Positions 33,767 to 45,180 of a stretch of 64,000 nucleotides of DNA are shown here, piece by piece. Numbering within the stretch: position 1 is the stretch's first letter; every line of letters starts with the position of its first letter. The stretch comes from Acanthamoeba sp. SK_2022b (taxonomy: Eukaryota; Discosea; Longamoebia; Acanthamoebidae), in the NCBI GenBank assembly GCA_027943245.1, contig JANDJZ010001747.1:248001-312000 (forward strand), written 5' to 3'. The notes under the pieces were generated by a model. It did not search any database, had not been told where the DNA came from, and saw nothing but the letters and a program-made list of their open reading frames with translations. Both the position numbers and the translations under genes were made by a program.

Positions 33767-34381
33767 ATGCTTGAAACTTCGCTGTTCGTCGCCGGCATTG
33801 CCGCCCTCGGCATGCTCTCCCCCGGCCCGGATTTTTTCCTGGTGATCAAAAACGCCGCCCGCTATCCGCGGCTGGCCGCCATGATGACCGCCTTCGGCGT
33901 GATCTGCGGTGTCGCCACCCACATGTCCTACTGCGTCGCCGGGCTGGCGGTGGTGATCACCACCACGCCGTGGCTGTTTAACCTGCTGAAATACGCCGGG
34001 GCGGTCTATCTGGTGTGGATCGGCATCCAGGCGCTGCTGTCGCGCGGCGGCGGCAAGATGAACGTCAGCAATCTGCCGCAGCAGCAGGTCAGCCTGAAGA
34101 GCGCCTTTGCGCAAGGCTACCTGTGCAACCTGCTGAACCCGAAAGCCACCCTGTTCTTCCTGGCGGTATTCACCCAGGTGCTGCAGATCGATTCCGGCCT
34201 GGGCGACAAGCTGTGGTACGCGGGGATTATTCTCGGCCTGTCGGTCATCTGGTGGCCGCTGCTGGTGTTCCTGATCCAGAGCGGGCCGGTGCGCCGCGGG
34301 TTGGAAAAGACCCAGAAGATCGTCGACAAGCTGCTGGGCGGTATGCTGATCGCCTTGGGCATCAAGGTCGCACTGAGCTAA
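33767..34381 (+). CDS. LysE/RhtB-family amino-acid exporter
   Basis: A 204-residue membrane protein with about six helices and the LysE family signature GMLSPGPDFFLVIKNAARYP near the N-terminus and LLNPKATLFFLAVF in the middle. The family exports basic or neutral amino acids, homoserine lactone or related metabolites. The specific substrate is not clear. It is divergent from yjjPB across a 126-bp gap. Confidence 0.87.
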   Translation: MLETSLFVAGIAALGMLSPGPDFFLVIKNAARYPRLAAMMTAFGVICGVATHMSYCVAGLAVVITTTPWLFNLLKYAGAVYLVWIGIQALLSRGGGKMNVSNLPQQQVSLKSAFAQGYLCNLLNPKATLFFLAVFTQVLQIDSGLGDKLWYAGIILGLSVIWWPLLVFLIQSGPVRRGLEKTQKIVDKLLGGMLIALGIKVALS

Positions 34382-34383
34382 GC

Positions 34384-34411
34384 AAAAAAAGGGGCGCCGA
34401 TCTGGCGCCCC
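34384..34411. terminator. Terminator between convergent lysE-type gene and kefC
   Basis: An 8-bp stem GGGGCGCC / GGCGCCCC with loop GATCT. On the minus strand it is followed by seven T (34384-34390), making a good kefC terminator. On the plus strand the following sequence (TACTCTTAT) is only weakly T-rich. Confidence 0.85.
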
Positions 34412-34416
34412 TACTC

Positions 34417-36270
34417 TTATCCTTTGGCTTCCACCACTTCATCCTCCGGCGCCTTGCCGTCGATACTGCCGCGCCAGCCGGTCTGCTGCACCCGCGCCAG
34501 CCGATTCTGATCCTGCTCGATGGCCGCGCTGAGCATCTCCTTGGCCCGCTGCAGGCTGGCGATGCGAAACTCGGTGTCCTGATAATTCTCCAGCGTGTCT
34601 TCCAGCATCTTCAGGTTATAGCGGCGGAACGTATCCGCCTTCTCGCGCGCCTCATAGGCGTCCAGCCCCAGCAGCTCAAGCGTTTCACGGCCGATGCGCA
34701 GTGAGCTTTCAAAGGTTTCGCGCTCCGGTTTTTCCACCCCCAGCTGCCGCAGCTGATACCAGTGATCGACGTCGCGCGCTCGCGCCACCACCTTCAGATG
34801 CGGGAAGTGCTGCCTGGCCAGCTCGGTTAACGCCAGGCTGTCTTCCACGTCGTCGATGGCGTTGATCAGCACCTTGGCGTGGGCGGCGCCGGCGGCCTCC
34901 AGCAAATCGGCGCGCGTGGCGTCGCCGTAGAACACCTTGGTGTCGAATTTGCGCAGCGTCTCGATATGGTCCGGATCGTGATCCAGTACCACGGTGTGTA
35001 CGCCGTTGGCCAACAGCAAACGGCCGGCGATCTGACCGAAACGGCCGAAGCCGGCGATGATCACGCTGGCATTCTCGTCGTCGATAACGTCAGCCGGGCG
35101 CTCCTCTTTCGGCGCATTTTTCTCCAGCTGCGCGGCGATCACCAGCAGCAGCGGCGTGGCCGCCATCGACAGCGCCACCGCCAGCGTCAGCGACTTGGCC
35201 CATTCGACCGGCAGGACGCCGGCCAGCTGCGCGGCGCTGAAGATCACGAAGGCGAATTCACTGCCCTGCCCCAGCAGAATGGCGAACAGGCCGCGCTGGC
35301 GCTTCGGCACGCCGAGCAGCGGCCCAATCAGCCACAGCAGCGCCGCCTTGATCAGCATAAAGCCCAGCAGCAGCGAGGCGATCAGCAGCGGGTGATGGAA
35401 CAGCGTGCCGAAGTCGATCGACATGCCGACGCCGATAAAGAACAGCCCCAGCAGCAGCCCCTTGAACGGCTGAATATCGCTCTCCAGCGCGTGGCGGTAT
35501 TCCGAGCTCGCCAACAGCACCCCGGCGAGGAATGCCCCCATCGCCATCGACAGCCCGGCCATCTCCAGCAGGATGCCGAAACCGAACACCAGGAACAGCG
35601 CCACGGCGCTGAACACCTCGCGCATGCCCGAACGGGCGACGAAGTGCAGCAGCGGGCGAGTGACGTAGCGGCCGAGCAGCACCACTATCGTCAACGCGCC
35701 CACCACCTTGGCCGCCGACAGCACGAAAGCGCCCAGCGTGGTGGTGGCGCCGCTGCTGGCCAGCAGCGGGATCATCGCCACCAGCGGGATCGCCGCGATA
35801 TCCTGGAACAGCAGCACCGCAAATGCGCTGCGGCCGATCGGCGACGGCGTCAGGTTGCGTTCGCTCATCGCCTGCATGGCGATGGCGGTGGATGAGAGCG
35901 CCAGCGTCAGGCCAATCAACAGCGCCACCTTCCAGTTGAGGCCCAGGAAGTAACAGAAGGCGCTCAGCGCCAGGCCGCAGCCCACCATCTGAATGCTGCC
36001 GCCGCCGAACACCGAGGCGCGCAGCGTCCACAGCCGCTTGGGATCCAGCTCCAGGCCGATGATAAACAGCATCAGCACCACGCCGATCTCGGCGAAGGTC
36101 AGGATCGACTCGGCATCCGACACTAGCTTCAGCCCCCAGGGGCCAATGATGCAGCCGGCAATCAGGTAGCCGAGCACCGAGCCCAGCCCCAGTCGCACCG
36201 CGATCGGCACAAACAGCGCGGCGGAGCCGAGGTAGATCAGCCCCTCGATCATCATGTGGTGGTTATCCAT
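34417..36270 (-). CDS. kefC: Glutathione-regulated potassium-efflux antiporter KefC
   Basis: A 617-residue K+/H+ antiporter gated by glutathione adducts, protecting against electrophiles. The N-terminal CPA2 membrane domain ([38 protein letters not shown]) is followed by a cytosolic RCK/TrkA-N domain starting [20 protein letters not shown] 36270 (MDNHHMM) matches E. coli MDSHTL; the ORF could extend ten codons upstream. It overlaps kefF by 8 bp. Confidence 0.95.
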   Translation of the reverse strand: MDNHHMMIEGLIYLGSAALFVPIAVRLGLGSVLGYLIAGCIIGPWGLKLVSDAESILTFAEIGVVLMLFIIGLELDPKRLWTLRASVFGGGSIQMVGCGLALSAFCYFLGLNWKVALLIGLTLALSSTAIAMQAMSERNLTPSPIGRSAFAVLLFQDIAAIPLVAMIPLLASSGATTTLGAFVLSAAKVVGALTIVVLLGRYVTRPLLHFVARSGMREVFSAVALFLVFGFGILLEMAGLSMAMGAFLAGVLLASSEYRHALESDIQPFKGLLLGLFFIGVGMSIDFGTLFHHPLLIASLLLGFMLIKAALLWLIGPLLGVPKRQRGLFAILLGQGSEFAFVIFSAAQLAGVLPVEWAKSLTLAVALSMAATPLLLVIAAQLEKNAPKEERPADVIDDENASVIIAGFGRFGQIAGRLLLANGVHTVVLDHDPDHIETLRKFDTKVFYGDATRADLLEAAGAAHAKVLINAIDDVEDSLALTELARQHFPHLKVVARARDVDHWYQLRQLGVEKPERETFESSLRIGRETLELLGLDAYEAREKADTFRRYNLKMLEDTLENYQDTEFRIASLQRAKEMLSAAIEQDQNRLARVQQTGWRGSIDGKAPEDEVVEAKG

Positions 36271-36820
36271 GGCTGGCCTCCCGTGTTTCCGCTTCGGCAT
36301 GTTCCATCAGGTAGTCAACCAACCGCTGCCGGTAGGCTTCGCCGGCGGCGAGCAGCGCCGGTTCGTTGCAGGTAAAGGTGTTATGCAGAGCGAAAAAAGG
36401 CTGCCAGTTCATGCCGCAGTAAATCGCCGTGGCCTGCAGCGGCTGCGCCAGCGCGGCGAAGTTGGGAAAGTCGCCCAGCTCGAAGTGGTGCTCGTCGCCG
36501 CCGCTGGTCACCGCCCACAGGCAGTCTTTCCCCACCAACGCGTTGCCGTCGTGGCCGTAGGCCCAGCCGTGCTCCAGCACTTTGTCGATCCACAGCTTCA
36601 ACAGCGGCGGGAAGCTGTACCACTGCATCGGATGCTGCAGCACCACCAGGTCGGCGCGCTCCAGCGCCCGCTGCTCGGCGTTGATGTCGATATTGAAATC
36701 GGGGTACAGCTCATACAGCGAGCGCACCTCTACCTCGGGGAGGTCCCTCACCGCCTGCAGCAGGCGCTGATTGGCATGCGAATGCCGGGGATACGGGTGA
36801 GCATAAATTATCAGAATCAT
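36263..36820 (-). CDS. kefF: KefC-activating NAD(P)H oxidoreductase KefF
   Basis: A 185-residue flavodoxin-like quinone reductase, the ancillary subunit required for full KefC activity. The start [18 protein letters not shown], the central [19 protein letters not shown] and WAVTSGG are conserved. ATG 36820 agrees with E. coli; the frame is open 14 codons further upstream. Overlap with kefC indicates co-translation. Confidence 0.94.
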   Translation of the reverse strand: MILIIYAHPYPRHSHANQRLLQAVRDLPEVEVRSLYELYPDFNIDINAEQRALERADLVVLQHPMQWYSFPPLLKLWIDKVLEHGWAYGHDGNALVGKDCLWAVTSGGDEHHFELGDFPNFAALAQPLQATAIYCGMNWQPFFALHNTFTCNEPALLAAGEAYRQRLVDYLMEHAEAETREASHG

Positions 36821-36941
36821 TGTTATCGTCGTTCCTTCGTTCCTTGCCAATACACCAAGCATATACCAATCACACAGGGTGACAGTTTGCCCACTGATTG
36901 ATAGCGGAAATTTTTAACGCCAGCCGACAAATTCGCTGAAT

Positions 36942-36969
36942 AAAAAAGGGCGCTGCATCTGCAGCGCCC
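36942..36969 (-). terminator. Intrinsic terminator of carAB
   Basis: A 9-bp stem GGGCGCTGC / GCAGCGCCC with loop ATCT is followed on the minus strand by six T (A-run 36942-36947). It lies 23 bp after the carB stop. Confidence 0.9.
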
Positions 36970-36991
36970 CTGGCGTAGCGTTATCGCGCGG

Positions 36992-38462
36992 TTATTTGCC
37001 GATGCGCGCGTGCATTTCCTGCACCGACGTGACCTGTTCGGTCGGATCCGCTTTCAGCGCCATCGCGGTGGCGAAGCCGCCGTTCAGCGTGGTGTCGTAG
37101 TGCACCTTGTACTGCAGGGCGCTGCGGCGAATCAGCTTGGAGTCTTCAATCGCCTGACGGCCAGCCGTGGTGTTGACGATGTAGGTGTACTCGCCGTTCT
37201 TGATACGGTCCTGAATGTGCGGACGCCCTTCGTGCACCTTGTTGACCAGGCGCGGGTTGATGCCCGCTTCGCCCAGCACCACCGCGGTGCCGTGGGTAGC
37301 GTCCAGCTCGAAGCCCTGCTTCAGCAGGCTGGCGGCCAAATCGACCACGCGAGCCTTGTCGCCTTCACGCACCGACAGCAGCGCGCGGCCCTGCTTTTTC
37401 ATGCCCGAGTTACTGCCCAGCATCGCTTTGGAGAAGGCTTCCGCGAAAGTGCGGCCCACGCCCATCACTTCCCCGGTAGAGCGCATTTCCGGCCCCAGAA
37501 TCGGGTCGACGCCCGGGAATTTGTTGAATGGCAGCACTACTTCTTTCACCGAGTAGTACGGCGGGATAATTTCTTCGGTCACGCCCTGCTCAACCAGCGT
37601 TTTGCCCGCCATCACGCGCGCGGCCACTTTGGCCAGCGGCACGCCGGTCGCTTTGGACACGAACGGCACGGTACGCGCGGCACGCGGGTTCACTTCAATC
37701 AGGTAGACTTCGTTGTCTTTCACCGCGAACTGCACGTTCATCAGGCCGCGTACCTGCAGCTCAAACGCCAGCTTTTCCACCTGGCGACGCATCACGTCCT
37801 GAATTTCCTGGCTCAGGGTGTATGCCGGCAGCGAACACGCGGAGTCGCCGGAGTGCACGCCCGCCTGCTCGATGTGCTCCATGATGCCGCCAATCAGCAC
37901 GCGCTCGCCGTCGCAGATGGCGTCGACGTCCACTTCCACCGCGTCGTCCAGGAAGCGGTCCAGCAATACCGGCGCATCGTTGGACACGCTGACCGCAGTC
38001 TGGAAGTAACGGCGCAGGTCGGTTTCGTCATAGACGATCTCCATCGCCCGGCCGCCCAGCACGTAGGAGGGGCGCACCACCAGCGGATAGCCGATGCCCG
38101 CCGCCTTCTCCACCGCCTGCTCGATGGCGGTGACGGTGGCGTTGGCCGGCTGCTTCAGGCCCAGACGGTTGACCGCCTGCTGGAAGCGCTCGCGGTCTTC
38201 GGCACGGTCAATGGCGTCCGGGCTGGTGCCGATGATCGGCACGCCCGCAGCTTCCAGCTCGCGCGCCAGCTTCAGCGGGGTCTGGCCGCCGTACTGCACG
38301 ATCACGCCCTTCGGCTTCTCGATGCGCACGATTTCCAGCACGTCTTCCAGCGTCACCGGCTCGAAGTACAGGCGGTCGGAGGTGTCGTAGTCGGTGGAGA
38401 CGGTTTCCGGGTTACAGTTGACCATGATGGTCTCGTAGCCGTCTTCGCGCAGCGCCAGCGAG

Positions 38463-38503
<41 letters not shown>

Positions 38504-40043
38504 ACGGTTCGGCCCGCCGCCCAGCACCATCACTTTCGGCCGGTCGTTGGTCGGGTTGGACTCGCACTCTTCTTCATAGGTGGAGTACATGTAGGCGGTG
38601 TCGGTGGCGAATTCCGCCGCGCAGGTATCCACGCGCTTGTACACCGGATGCAGGCCGTGGCTGTGGCGCAGCTTGCGAATTTCGCTCTCGGCGACGCCGG
38701 CCAGCTTGGCCAGACGCGCATCGGCGAAGCCCTTGCGTTTCAGGGTGCGCAGGAACGCTTTGTTCAGGCCGTTGATGCCCGCGTCGGCCACCTGCTCTTC
38801 CAGGCGCACCAGCTCTTCAATCTGCACCAGGAACCAGCGGTCGACGTTGGTCAGGTTGAAGACGCCGTCAACCGACAAACCGGCGCGGAAGGCGTCGGCG
38901 ATGTACCAGATGCGGTCAGAGCCGGCGTCTTTCAGCTCGCGGCGGATCTTGGTCAGCGCTTCCGGATCGTCCAGGCTTACTTTCGGGTCGAAGCCGGTAG
39001 CGCCCACTTCCAGGCCGCGCAGCGCTTTTTGCAGCGACTCCTGCTGGGTGCGGCCGATGGCCATCACTTCGCCGACCGACTTCATCTGGGTGGTCAGGCG
39101 ATCGTTGGCGCCGGCGAACTTCTCGAAGTTGAAGCGCGGGATCTTGGTCACGACGTAGTCGATGGACGGTTCGAACGATGCCGGGGTGCGGCCGCCGGTG
39201 ATGTCGTTCATCAGCTCATCGAGGGTGTAGCCCACCGCCAGCTTGGCGGCGATCTTGGCGATAGGGAAGCCGGTGGCTTTCGACGCCAGCGCCGAAGAGC
39301 GCGACACGCGCGGGTTCATTTCGATAACGATCAGGCGGCCGGTTTTCGGGTTGACCGAGAACTGCACGTTGGAGCCGCCGGTTTCGACGCCGATCTCACG
39401 CAGCACCGCCATCGAGGCGTTGCGCATGATTTGGTATTCCTTGTCGGTCAGGGTCTGGGCCGGTGCGACGGTGATCGAGTCGCCGGTGTGGATGCCCATC
39501 GCGTCGAAGTTTTCGATGGAGCAGACGATGATGCAGTTGTCGTTCTTATCACGCACCACCTCCATCTCGTACTCTTTCCAACCGATCAACGATTCATCGA
39601 TCAGCAGCTCGTTGGTCGGCGACAGGTCCAGACCGCGTTCGCAGATCTCTTCGAACTCTTCGCGGTTGTAGGCGATGCCGCCGCCGGTGCCGCCCATGGT
39701 AAAGGAAGGGCGGATGATGCACGGGAAGCCGACGTCAGCGGCTACCGCCAGCGCTTCTTCCATGGTGTGCGCAATGCCGGAACGCGCGGTGTCCAGACCG
39801 ATTTTCTTCATCGCCACGTCGAAACGGCGACGGTCTTCAGCCTTGTCGATCGCATCGGCCGTCGCGCCGATCATGGTAACGCCGAACTCGGCCAACACAC
39901 CCTGACGCTCCAGCTCCAGCGCGCAGTTCAGCGCCGTCTGGCCGCCCATGGTCGGCAGCACCGCATCCGGGCGCTCTTTTTCGATGATCTTGCGCACCAC
40001 TTCCCAGTGGATCGGCTCGATATAGGTCGCATCGGCCATTTCC

Positions 40044-40075
<32 letters not shown>

Positions 40076-40216
40076 GACCAGAATGACGCGGTAACCCTCT
40101 TCGCGCAGCGCTTTACACGCCTGGGCACCCGAGTAGTCGAACTCACACGCCTGGCCGATAACGATCGGGCCAGCGCCGAGGATCAGGATGCTTTTTATGT
40201 CTGTACGTTTTGGCAT
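36992..40216 (-). CDS. carB: Carbamoyl-phosphate synthase, large subunit
   Basis: A 1074-residue enzyme with two homologous ATP-grasp halves (each with a [12 protein letters not shown] or [17 protein letters not shown] loop) and a C-terminal MGS-like allosteric domain bound by UMP and ornithine. It makes carbamoyl phosphate for arginine and pyrimidines from ammonia supplied by CarA. Length is as in E. coli (1073). It follows carA by 16 bp. Confidence 0.98.
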
Positions 40217-40232
40217 TTTTTACTGCTCCTGA

Positions 40233-41381
40233 TTATTTGGCGTTAGAACGGTAAGTCTCAATCAGTTCGATGAAGTGATCGAACAGCGGCGCGGCATCGT
40301 GCGGGCCTGGGCTGGCTTCCGGATGACCCTGGAAGCTGAACGCCGCTTTGTCGGTGCGGTGAATGCCCTGCACCGTGTGGTCGAACAGCGATTTGTGCGT
40401 GACGCGCAGGTTCGCCGGCAGGTTGTTTTCATCGACGGCGAAGCCGTGGTTCTGCGCGGTGATCATCACGGTGTTGTTGTCCAGATCCTTCACCGGGTGG
40501 TTGCCGCCGTGGTGGCCGAGCTTCATCTTCATGGTTTTCGCCCCGCTGGCCAGCGCCAGCAGCTGGTGGCCCAGGCAGATGCCGAACACCGGAATGTCGG
40601 TTTCCAGGAACTGTTTGATGGCGGCGATGGCGTAGTCGCATGGCTCCGGATCGCCCGGGCCGTTGGACAGGAAGATGCCGTCCGGATTCATTTTCAGCAC
40701 CTCGTCGGCCGGGGTCTGCGCCGGCACCACGGTCAGGCGGCAGCCGCGATCCACCAGCATGCGCAGGATGTTGCGCTTGGCGCCGTAGTCGTAAGCCACC
40801 ACGTGGAACGGCAGTTCCGCGGCGGTTTTGGCTTCAGGCAGGTCGCCTTCAAGCGTCCAGCTGCCTTGCTGCCAGCTGTAGGCTTCTTGGGTGGTGACCT
40901 CTTTCGCCAGATCCATGCCTTTCAACCCCGGGAAACCTTGCGCCTTGGCCAGGGCCAGCGCGGCGTCCGGCGAGTCGGCGGCGATGATGCAGCCGTTCTG
41001 GGCGCCCTTCTCGCGCAGCAGGCGGGTTAATTTACGGGTATCGATATCGGCGATTGCCACGATGTTGTGACGCTTTAGGTAGTCGGACAGGCTTTCTTCG
41101 TTGCGGTAGTTGCTGGCGATCAGCGGGAGGTCACGAATGACGAGGCCTTGGGCGTGTACTGCGGAGGATTCTTCGTCGGAAGCGTTGGTGCCGACATTGC
41201 CGATATGAGGATAAGTAAGAGTAACGATCTGGCGGGAATAGGAAGGATCAGTGAGGATTTCTTGATAACCGGTCATCGACGTATTGAAGACCACTTCCCC
41301 CACTGCCGTTCCCTCTGCCCCGATGGCCCGACCGTGGAATTGGGTTCCGTCTTCCAGAACCAATAGCGCTGACTTTATCAA
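40233..41381 (-). CDS. carA: Carbamoyl-phosphate synthase, small (glutaminase) subunit; TTG start
   Basis: The glutamine amidotransferase subunit: the catalytic Cys is in [12 protein letters not shown] and the His/Glu in [10 protein letters not shown]. The start is TTG at 41381 (TTG ATA AAG), preceded by GGAGG five bases upstream. This gives 382 residues, exactly the E. coli length, and E. coli carA also uses UUG. The upstream ATG in the same frame at 41408 would add nine residues and would place the ribosome site inside the coding region. Confidence 0.95.
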   Translation of the reverse strand: MIKSALLVLEDGTQFHGRAIGAEGTAVGEVVFNTSMTGYQEILTDPSYSRQIVTLTYPHIGNVGTNASDEESSAVHAQGLVIRDLPLIASNYRNEESLSDYLKRHNIVAIADIDTRKLTRLLREKGAQNGCIIAADSPDAALALAKAQGFPGLKGMDLAKEVTTQEAYSWQQGSWTLEGDLPEAKTAAELPFHVVAYDYGAKRNILRMLVDRGCRLTVVPAQTPADEVLKMNPDGIFLSNGPGDPEPCDYAIAAIKQFLETDIPVFGICLGHQLLALASGAKTMKMKLGHHGGNHPVKDLDNNTVMITAQNHGFAVDENNLPANLRVTHKSLFDHTVQGIHRTDKAAFSFQGHPEASPGPHDAAPLFDHFIELIETYRSNAK

Positions 41382-41391
41382 AACATCCTCC

Positions 41392-41430
41392 GAGGAATAA
41401 TCAATCACAATATTTGCATATTAATTCAGA
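41392..41430 (-). promoter_or_regulatory. Tandem ARG boxes (ArgR operator) of carAB
   Basis: On the minus strand two 18-bp boxes separated by 3 bp: TCTGAATTAATATGCAAA (41413-41430) and TGTGATTGATTATTCCTC (41392-41409). The first differs from the E. coli carAB box at one base. They lie immediately before the carA ribosome site, so arginine-bound ArgR would cover the proximal promoter P2. Confidence 0.88.
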
Positions 41431-41768
41431 TATCGCGATCTAAATCAATGCAAAAACCGTCCGCGAGGCCAATTTTTGGCAAATTGGGCGCATTTTAATG
41501 ATGAGTGCCAGGCTTGTCTACCCAAACTGCCGTTTTTTGTTTTATTTTTGCAGTTCTCACCGCTCATGCGGCTTGAGCGGCGATAAAAACACAGAAAACC
41601 GGGGCTGGAAAACGGTTGCGAGGCTGAATGACGAAAAATGGTGCCAGAATGGGCTCCAAAAGACGCTGAAATAAGATCTGGTGGATAAAAACGGGATGAT
41701 TAGCAAGGTAAACATCAATAAATAACAATCAATGAAATAAAAACACACCAACGCTTCTTTTTTCATGT
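41431..41768 (-). promoter_or_regulatory. AT-rich carAB upstream control region, no gene seen
   Basis: About 340 bases without a credible gene. In E. coli this region carries the pyrimidine-regulated promoter P1 with sites for IHF, PepA, PurR and RutR. A short palindrome GCCAATTTTTGGC (41468-41480) and A/T runs are visible. Individual sites cannot be assigned with confidence. The 69-codon minus-strand ORF here lacks a ribosome site. Confidence 0.55.
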
Positions 41769-41769
41769 T

Positions 41770-41797
41770 AAAAAAAAGGACAATAAAATTATTGTCC
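41770..41797 (-). terminator. Intrinsic terminator of dapB
   Basis: On the minus strand GGACAATAA / TTATTGTCC folds into an AT-containing stem followed by eight T (A-run 41770-41777). It lies 55 bp after the dapB stop and separates dapB from carAB. Confidence 0.85.
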
Positions 41798-41851
41798 GAT
41801 TATCATAGCATTATGATCAATACAACCACATCACGATGGTATGCAAATTAA

Positions 41852-42706
<855 letters not shown>

Positions 42707-42890
42707 TTAGGCTATCGATTCAGGGTAACCGCCCCGCTTCAGCGTCGCCAGAGGATTCATTTCATAATTAGAAAATTATGATATTCCTCCGTTCTCATCA
42801 GCGGCGCTGTCGTGAGATTAACATTCAACCGATTTGGCGGCCTGCGACGATTGTACATAATCATGCAGTTTCCATGGCAAAAAAATGCAG

Positions 42891-42914
42891 AAAAAAGGCG
42901 CCAAAAACGGCGCC
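42891..42914 (-). terminator. Intrinsic terminator of the isn operon
   Basis: Stem GGCGCC / GGCGCC around a GTTTTT loop on the minus strand, followed by six T (A-run 42891-42896). It lies 22 bp after the glycosyltransferase stop and closes the three-gene unit. Confidence 0.85.
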
Positions 42915-42936
42915 AGAGGAAGGAAGAACGGCGAGG

Positions 42937-44211
42937 TCAGGCGGTAATGGCGGCCACTTCGTTGGCGATCGCCGTCAGCGCGTCGTGGCGGGCATAGTCC
43001 TCACGCACCAGCGCCGCGCGTTGCCGATAGATCGGCTGTTGCAGAATGCGCGTCGCCGCCGCCAGGATCTGTTCAGCGGTCGGCGTGCTGGTGTGCAGGC
43101 TGATGCCGCAGCCGGCGGCCACCACGCGCGCGGCCGCCTCCAGCTTGTCCTCGCCGGTGCCGGCGACGATCAGCGGCACGCCGCTGTCCAGCGCATAGTT
43201 GATCGAGCCGTAACCGCCGTTGGTGATCAGCAGCGCCGTCTCCGGCAGCCAGCGTTCGAAGGAGATAAACTCCCGCACTCTGGCATTGCCCGGCAGTGCC
43301 TCCATCAGCCCTTCCGTCGCCCGTCCGCCGGTCGTGGCCAGCACGCGCACCGGCAGATGCGCCAGCGCTTGCAGCGTCGGTACGATCAGCTGATGCAAAT
43401 CGACATTGGCCAGCGTGCCCTGAGACACGATCACCAGCGGCCGATCATCGTCCTTCTCCCACAGCGTCTCTTCCGCCGCCGGCTGGCCGCCGCTGCGCAG
43501 CGGGCCGACGAAGCGCACGCCGCTCGGCAGATCGTCGCGCTCATATTCCAGCGCCGTGGTGGCCAACTGCAGGAAACGCTCGCAGCCGCCGATCAGCGCA
43601 TCGGTGAATGGGCGATCCAGCGCCCGCCCGCCCGCCTGCACCAGCGCGGTATCGAAGCTCTGCTGTACTTCATCGAGCAGCACGCGCGTTTCTTCATCCA
43701 CCAGCTGCTCACGGGTCAACGCCTGTGGCAGCAGCGCCGGCGGGATACGCGGGCCATAAAAAATAGCATCGCGCGAAGAATACGACAGCGGCGTAACGCC
43801 GATACCGAAGACCGGCGGCCGCTCGGCGGACTGCAGCAGCGGCAGCACGCCGTAGAAGCAGTTCTCCACCATCAGCAGATCGGTCTTTTCGGCGGCGATG
43901 GCCGCCCGCAGCTGTCGATCCAGCAGCGGGATCGGTGCGGCGAAGAAATCCTTCAGCGCCAGCGCCATCTGCGCATTGCCCGGCGGCAGCGCGGCGCGCG
44001 CCGGAAAGTGCTCTTCCAGGTGGCGATAGTCGAAATCTACCTGCGCGTCGAACGGCACGAAGTTCGCGCCCGCCGCCTCGGCGCGTTCGCGAAACAGCGC
44101 GCCGGTCATCACCCGCACCTGATGCCCTTGGGCAATCAGGTGGCGAGCGATGGCTAACATCGGGTAAACGTGCCCCGGAGTGGCGACCGCCGCCATCAGT
44201 ATCCTTGCCAT
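42937..44211 (-). CDS. UDP-glycosyltransferase of the isonitrile cluster
   Basis: A 424-residue GT-B fold glycosyltransferase of the macrolide/UGT (GT1) type. The N-terminal acceptor domain begins MARILMAAVATPGHVYPMLAIA. The C-terminal donor domain has VIVSQGTLAN and the UGT-signature-like region LLITNGGYGSINYALDSGVP. AGGAG lies five bases before ATG 44211, 9 bp after the isnB stop, so it is cotranscribed. By analogy with rhabduscin and byelyankacin clusters it would glycosylate the tyrosine-derived isonitrile phenol; donor sugar and acceptor are not known from sequence. Confidence 0.87.
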   Translation of the reverse strand: MARILMAAVATPGHVYPMLAIARHLIAQGHQVRVMTGALFRERAEAAGANFVPFDAQVDFDYRHLEEHFPARAALPPGNAQMALALKDFFAAPIPLLDRQLRAAIAAEKTDLLMVENCFYGVLPLLQSAERPPVFGIGVTPLSYSSRDAIFYGPRIPPALLPQALTREQLVDEETRVLLDEVQQSFDTALVQAGGRALDRPFTDALIGGCERFLQLATTALEYERDDLPSGVRFVGPLRSGGQPAAEETLWEKDDDRPLVIVSQGTLANVDLHQLIVPTLQALAHLPVRVLATTGGRATEGLMEALPGNARVREFISFERWLPETALLITNGGYGSINYALDSGVPLIVAGTGEDKLEAAARVVAAGCGISLHTSTPTAEQILAAATRILQQPIYRQRAALVREDYARHDALTAIANEVAAITA

Positions 44212-44220
44212 AATGCTCCT

Positions 44221-45084
44221 TTACGCTTCTGCGTTGGCCGGCTTCAGCGCCAGATTGGCGCACACCGGGTTGCTCTGAATATGCACGCGCTGCAAATGAC
44301 GCGCGGAACGGGCGGTAAAGCCCTCACGGCCGTGCAGCAGCGAGAAGTTGTCCGCCACCACCACGTCACCCTGTTGCCATTGGTGGGCATAATAGTGACG
44401 CGGATCGTACAGGTGCTGCTGCAACGTGTGATGGAACTGTTCCTGCTGCTGTTCCGGCACGCCGTGATATTCCAGCGCATGCTGGTTGAGGAATTTTTTC
44501 CCCTCCGTCGGCGGTTCATTGTAGCGCATGATTAACCCCCTGCCGTTCGGGTGCTGCACCACCAGCGGCGAACAGACCTCACCACCGTAATGCACCACCT
44601 GCTTGATGCGGTAGGTGATCGAGACCGACAGCCACTGATCCAGCAGCGCTTCGTCCGCATTGGCCAGCAGCCGCGTGGTATCGACGAAGGTGGTGCATCC
44701 GCCTTCGTCCTGAGAAGGTGCCGCTACGCAGTGGAACAGCTGGAACTCGGGGATGGTCGGTTTATACATGCCATCCCAATGCAGCGGGACGTAGCTGCTG
44801 TCGAAGATATGATCCTTGGCGTCCGGATGTTCCTTCACGTCCAGCACCGCACCGAACGGCCACATCATGATTTCGCCCCACTGTTCGGCATAGCGAGTCA
44901 GGACTTCCGCCTCGCTGAAACCGGAGTCGAATCCGCGCAGCACCAGCAAGTGGTGTTCCTGCGCCAGCGCTCGCAGCGCCGCCACCGGCAGCTCGCCGAT
45001 CTTTTGCCCCGGATGCTGCGGCGTCAGGATCGCGCCGAACGGGGTATTCGGTTGGATATGGCAATTAAGCGGTTGGTTGTTCAT
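44221..45084 (-). CDS. isnB: Fe(II)/2-oxoglutarate oxygenase, PvcB/IsnB family
   Basis: A 287-residue TauD/TfdA-fold oxygenase. The iron-binding HxD is in VPLHWDGMYKP (about residue 103) and the distal His region is LLHGREGF with the 2OG-binding Arg in ARHLQRVHIQ. PvcB/IsnB enzymes oxidatively decarboxylate the isonitrile amino acid made by IsnA to a vinyl isonitrile, or desaturate it. ATG 45084 has AAGGAG eight bases upstream; an in-frame ATG at 45102 does not. It lies 96 bp after isnA, separated by a terminator-like hairpin. Confidence 0.88.
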   Translation of the reverse strand: MNNQPLNCHIQPNTPFGAILTPQHPGQKIGELPVAALRALAQEHHLLVLRGFDSGFSEAEVLTRYAEQWGEIMMWPFGAVLDVKEHPDAKDHIFDSSYVPLHWDGMYKPTIPEFQLFHCVAAPSQDEGGCTTFVDTTRLLANADEALLDQWLSVSITYRIKQVVHYGGEVCSPLVVQHPNGRGLIMRYNEPPTEGKKFLNQHALEYHGVPEQQQEQFHHTLQQHLYDPRHYYAHQWQQGDVVVADNFSLLHGREGFTARSARHLQRVHIQSNPVCANLALKPANAEA

Positions 45085-45134
45085 CGGTGATTCTCCTTGC
45101 ATCGAATGTGCTGCTCACACGGCAACGTGCCGTC

Positions 45135-45163
45135 AAAAACGCGCCCGCCAGGATTTCGGGCGC
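45135..45163 (-). terminator. Terminator-like hairpin between isnA and isnB
   Basis: On the minus strand GCGCCCG / CGGGCGC forms a 7-bp stem with a 9-nt loop, then CGTTTTTGACG follows (T-run 45139-45135). It lies 17 bp after the isnA stop. It may give partial termination, and so less isnB and glycosyltransferase than isnA, or may only stabilise the mRNA. Confidence 0.55.
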
Positions 45164-45180
45164 AAAAGCCTGCGGCGGCC

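Noticed and set aside
37010..40246. 1078-codon plus-strand ORF opposite carB
   Set aside because: Antisense shadow of carB; composition is His/Arg/Val-rich with no family motif.
41557..41766. Minus-strand 69-codon ORF upstream of carA with hydrophobic start
   Set aside because: No Shine-Dalgarno site, starts just after the dapB terminator, and occupies the known carAB control region; chance ORF in AT-rich DNA.
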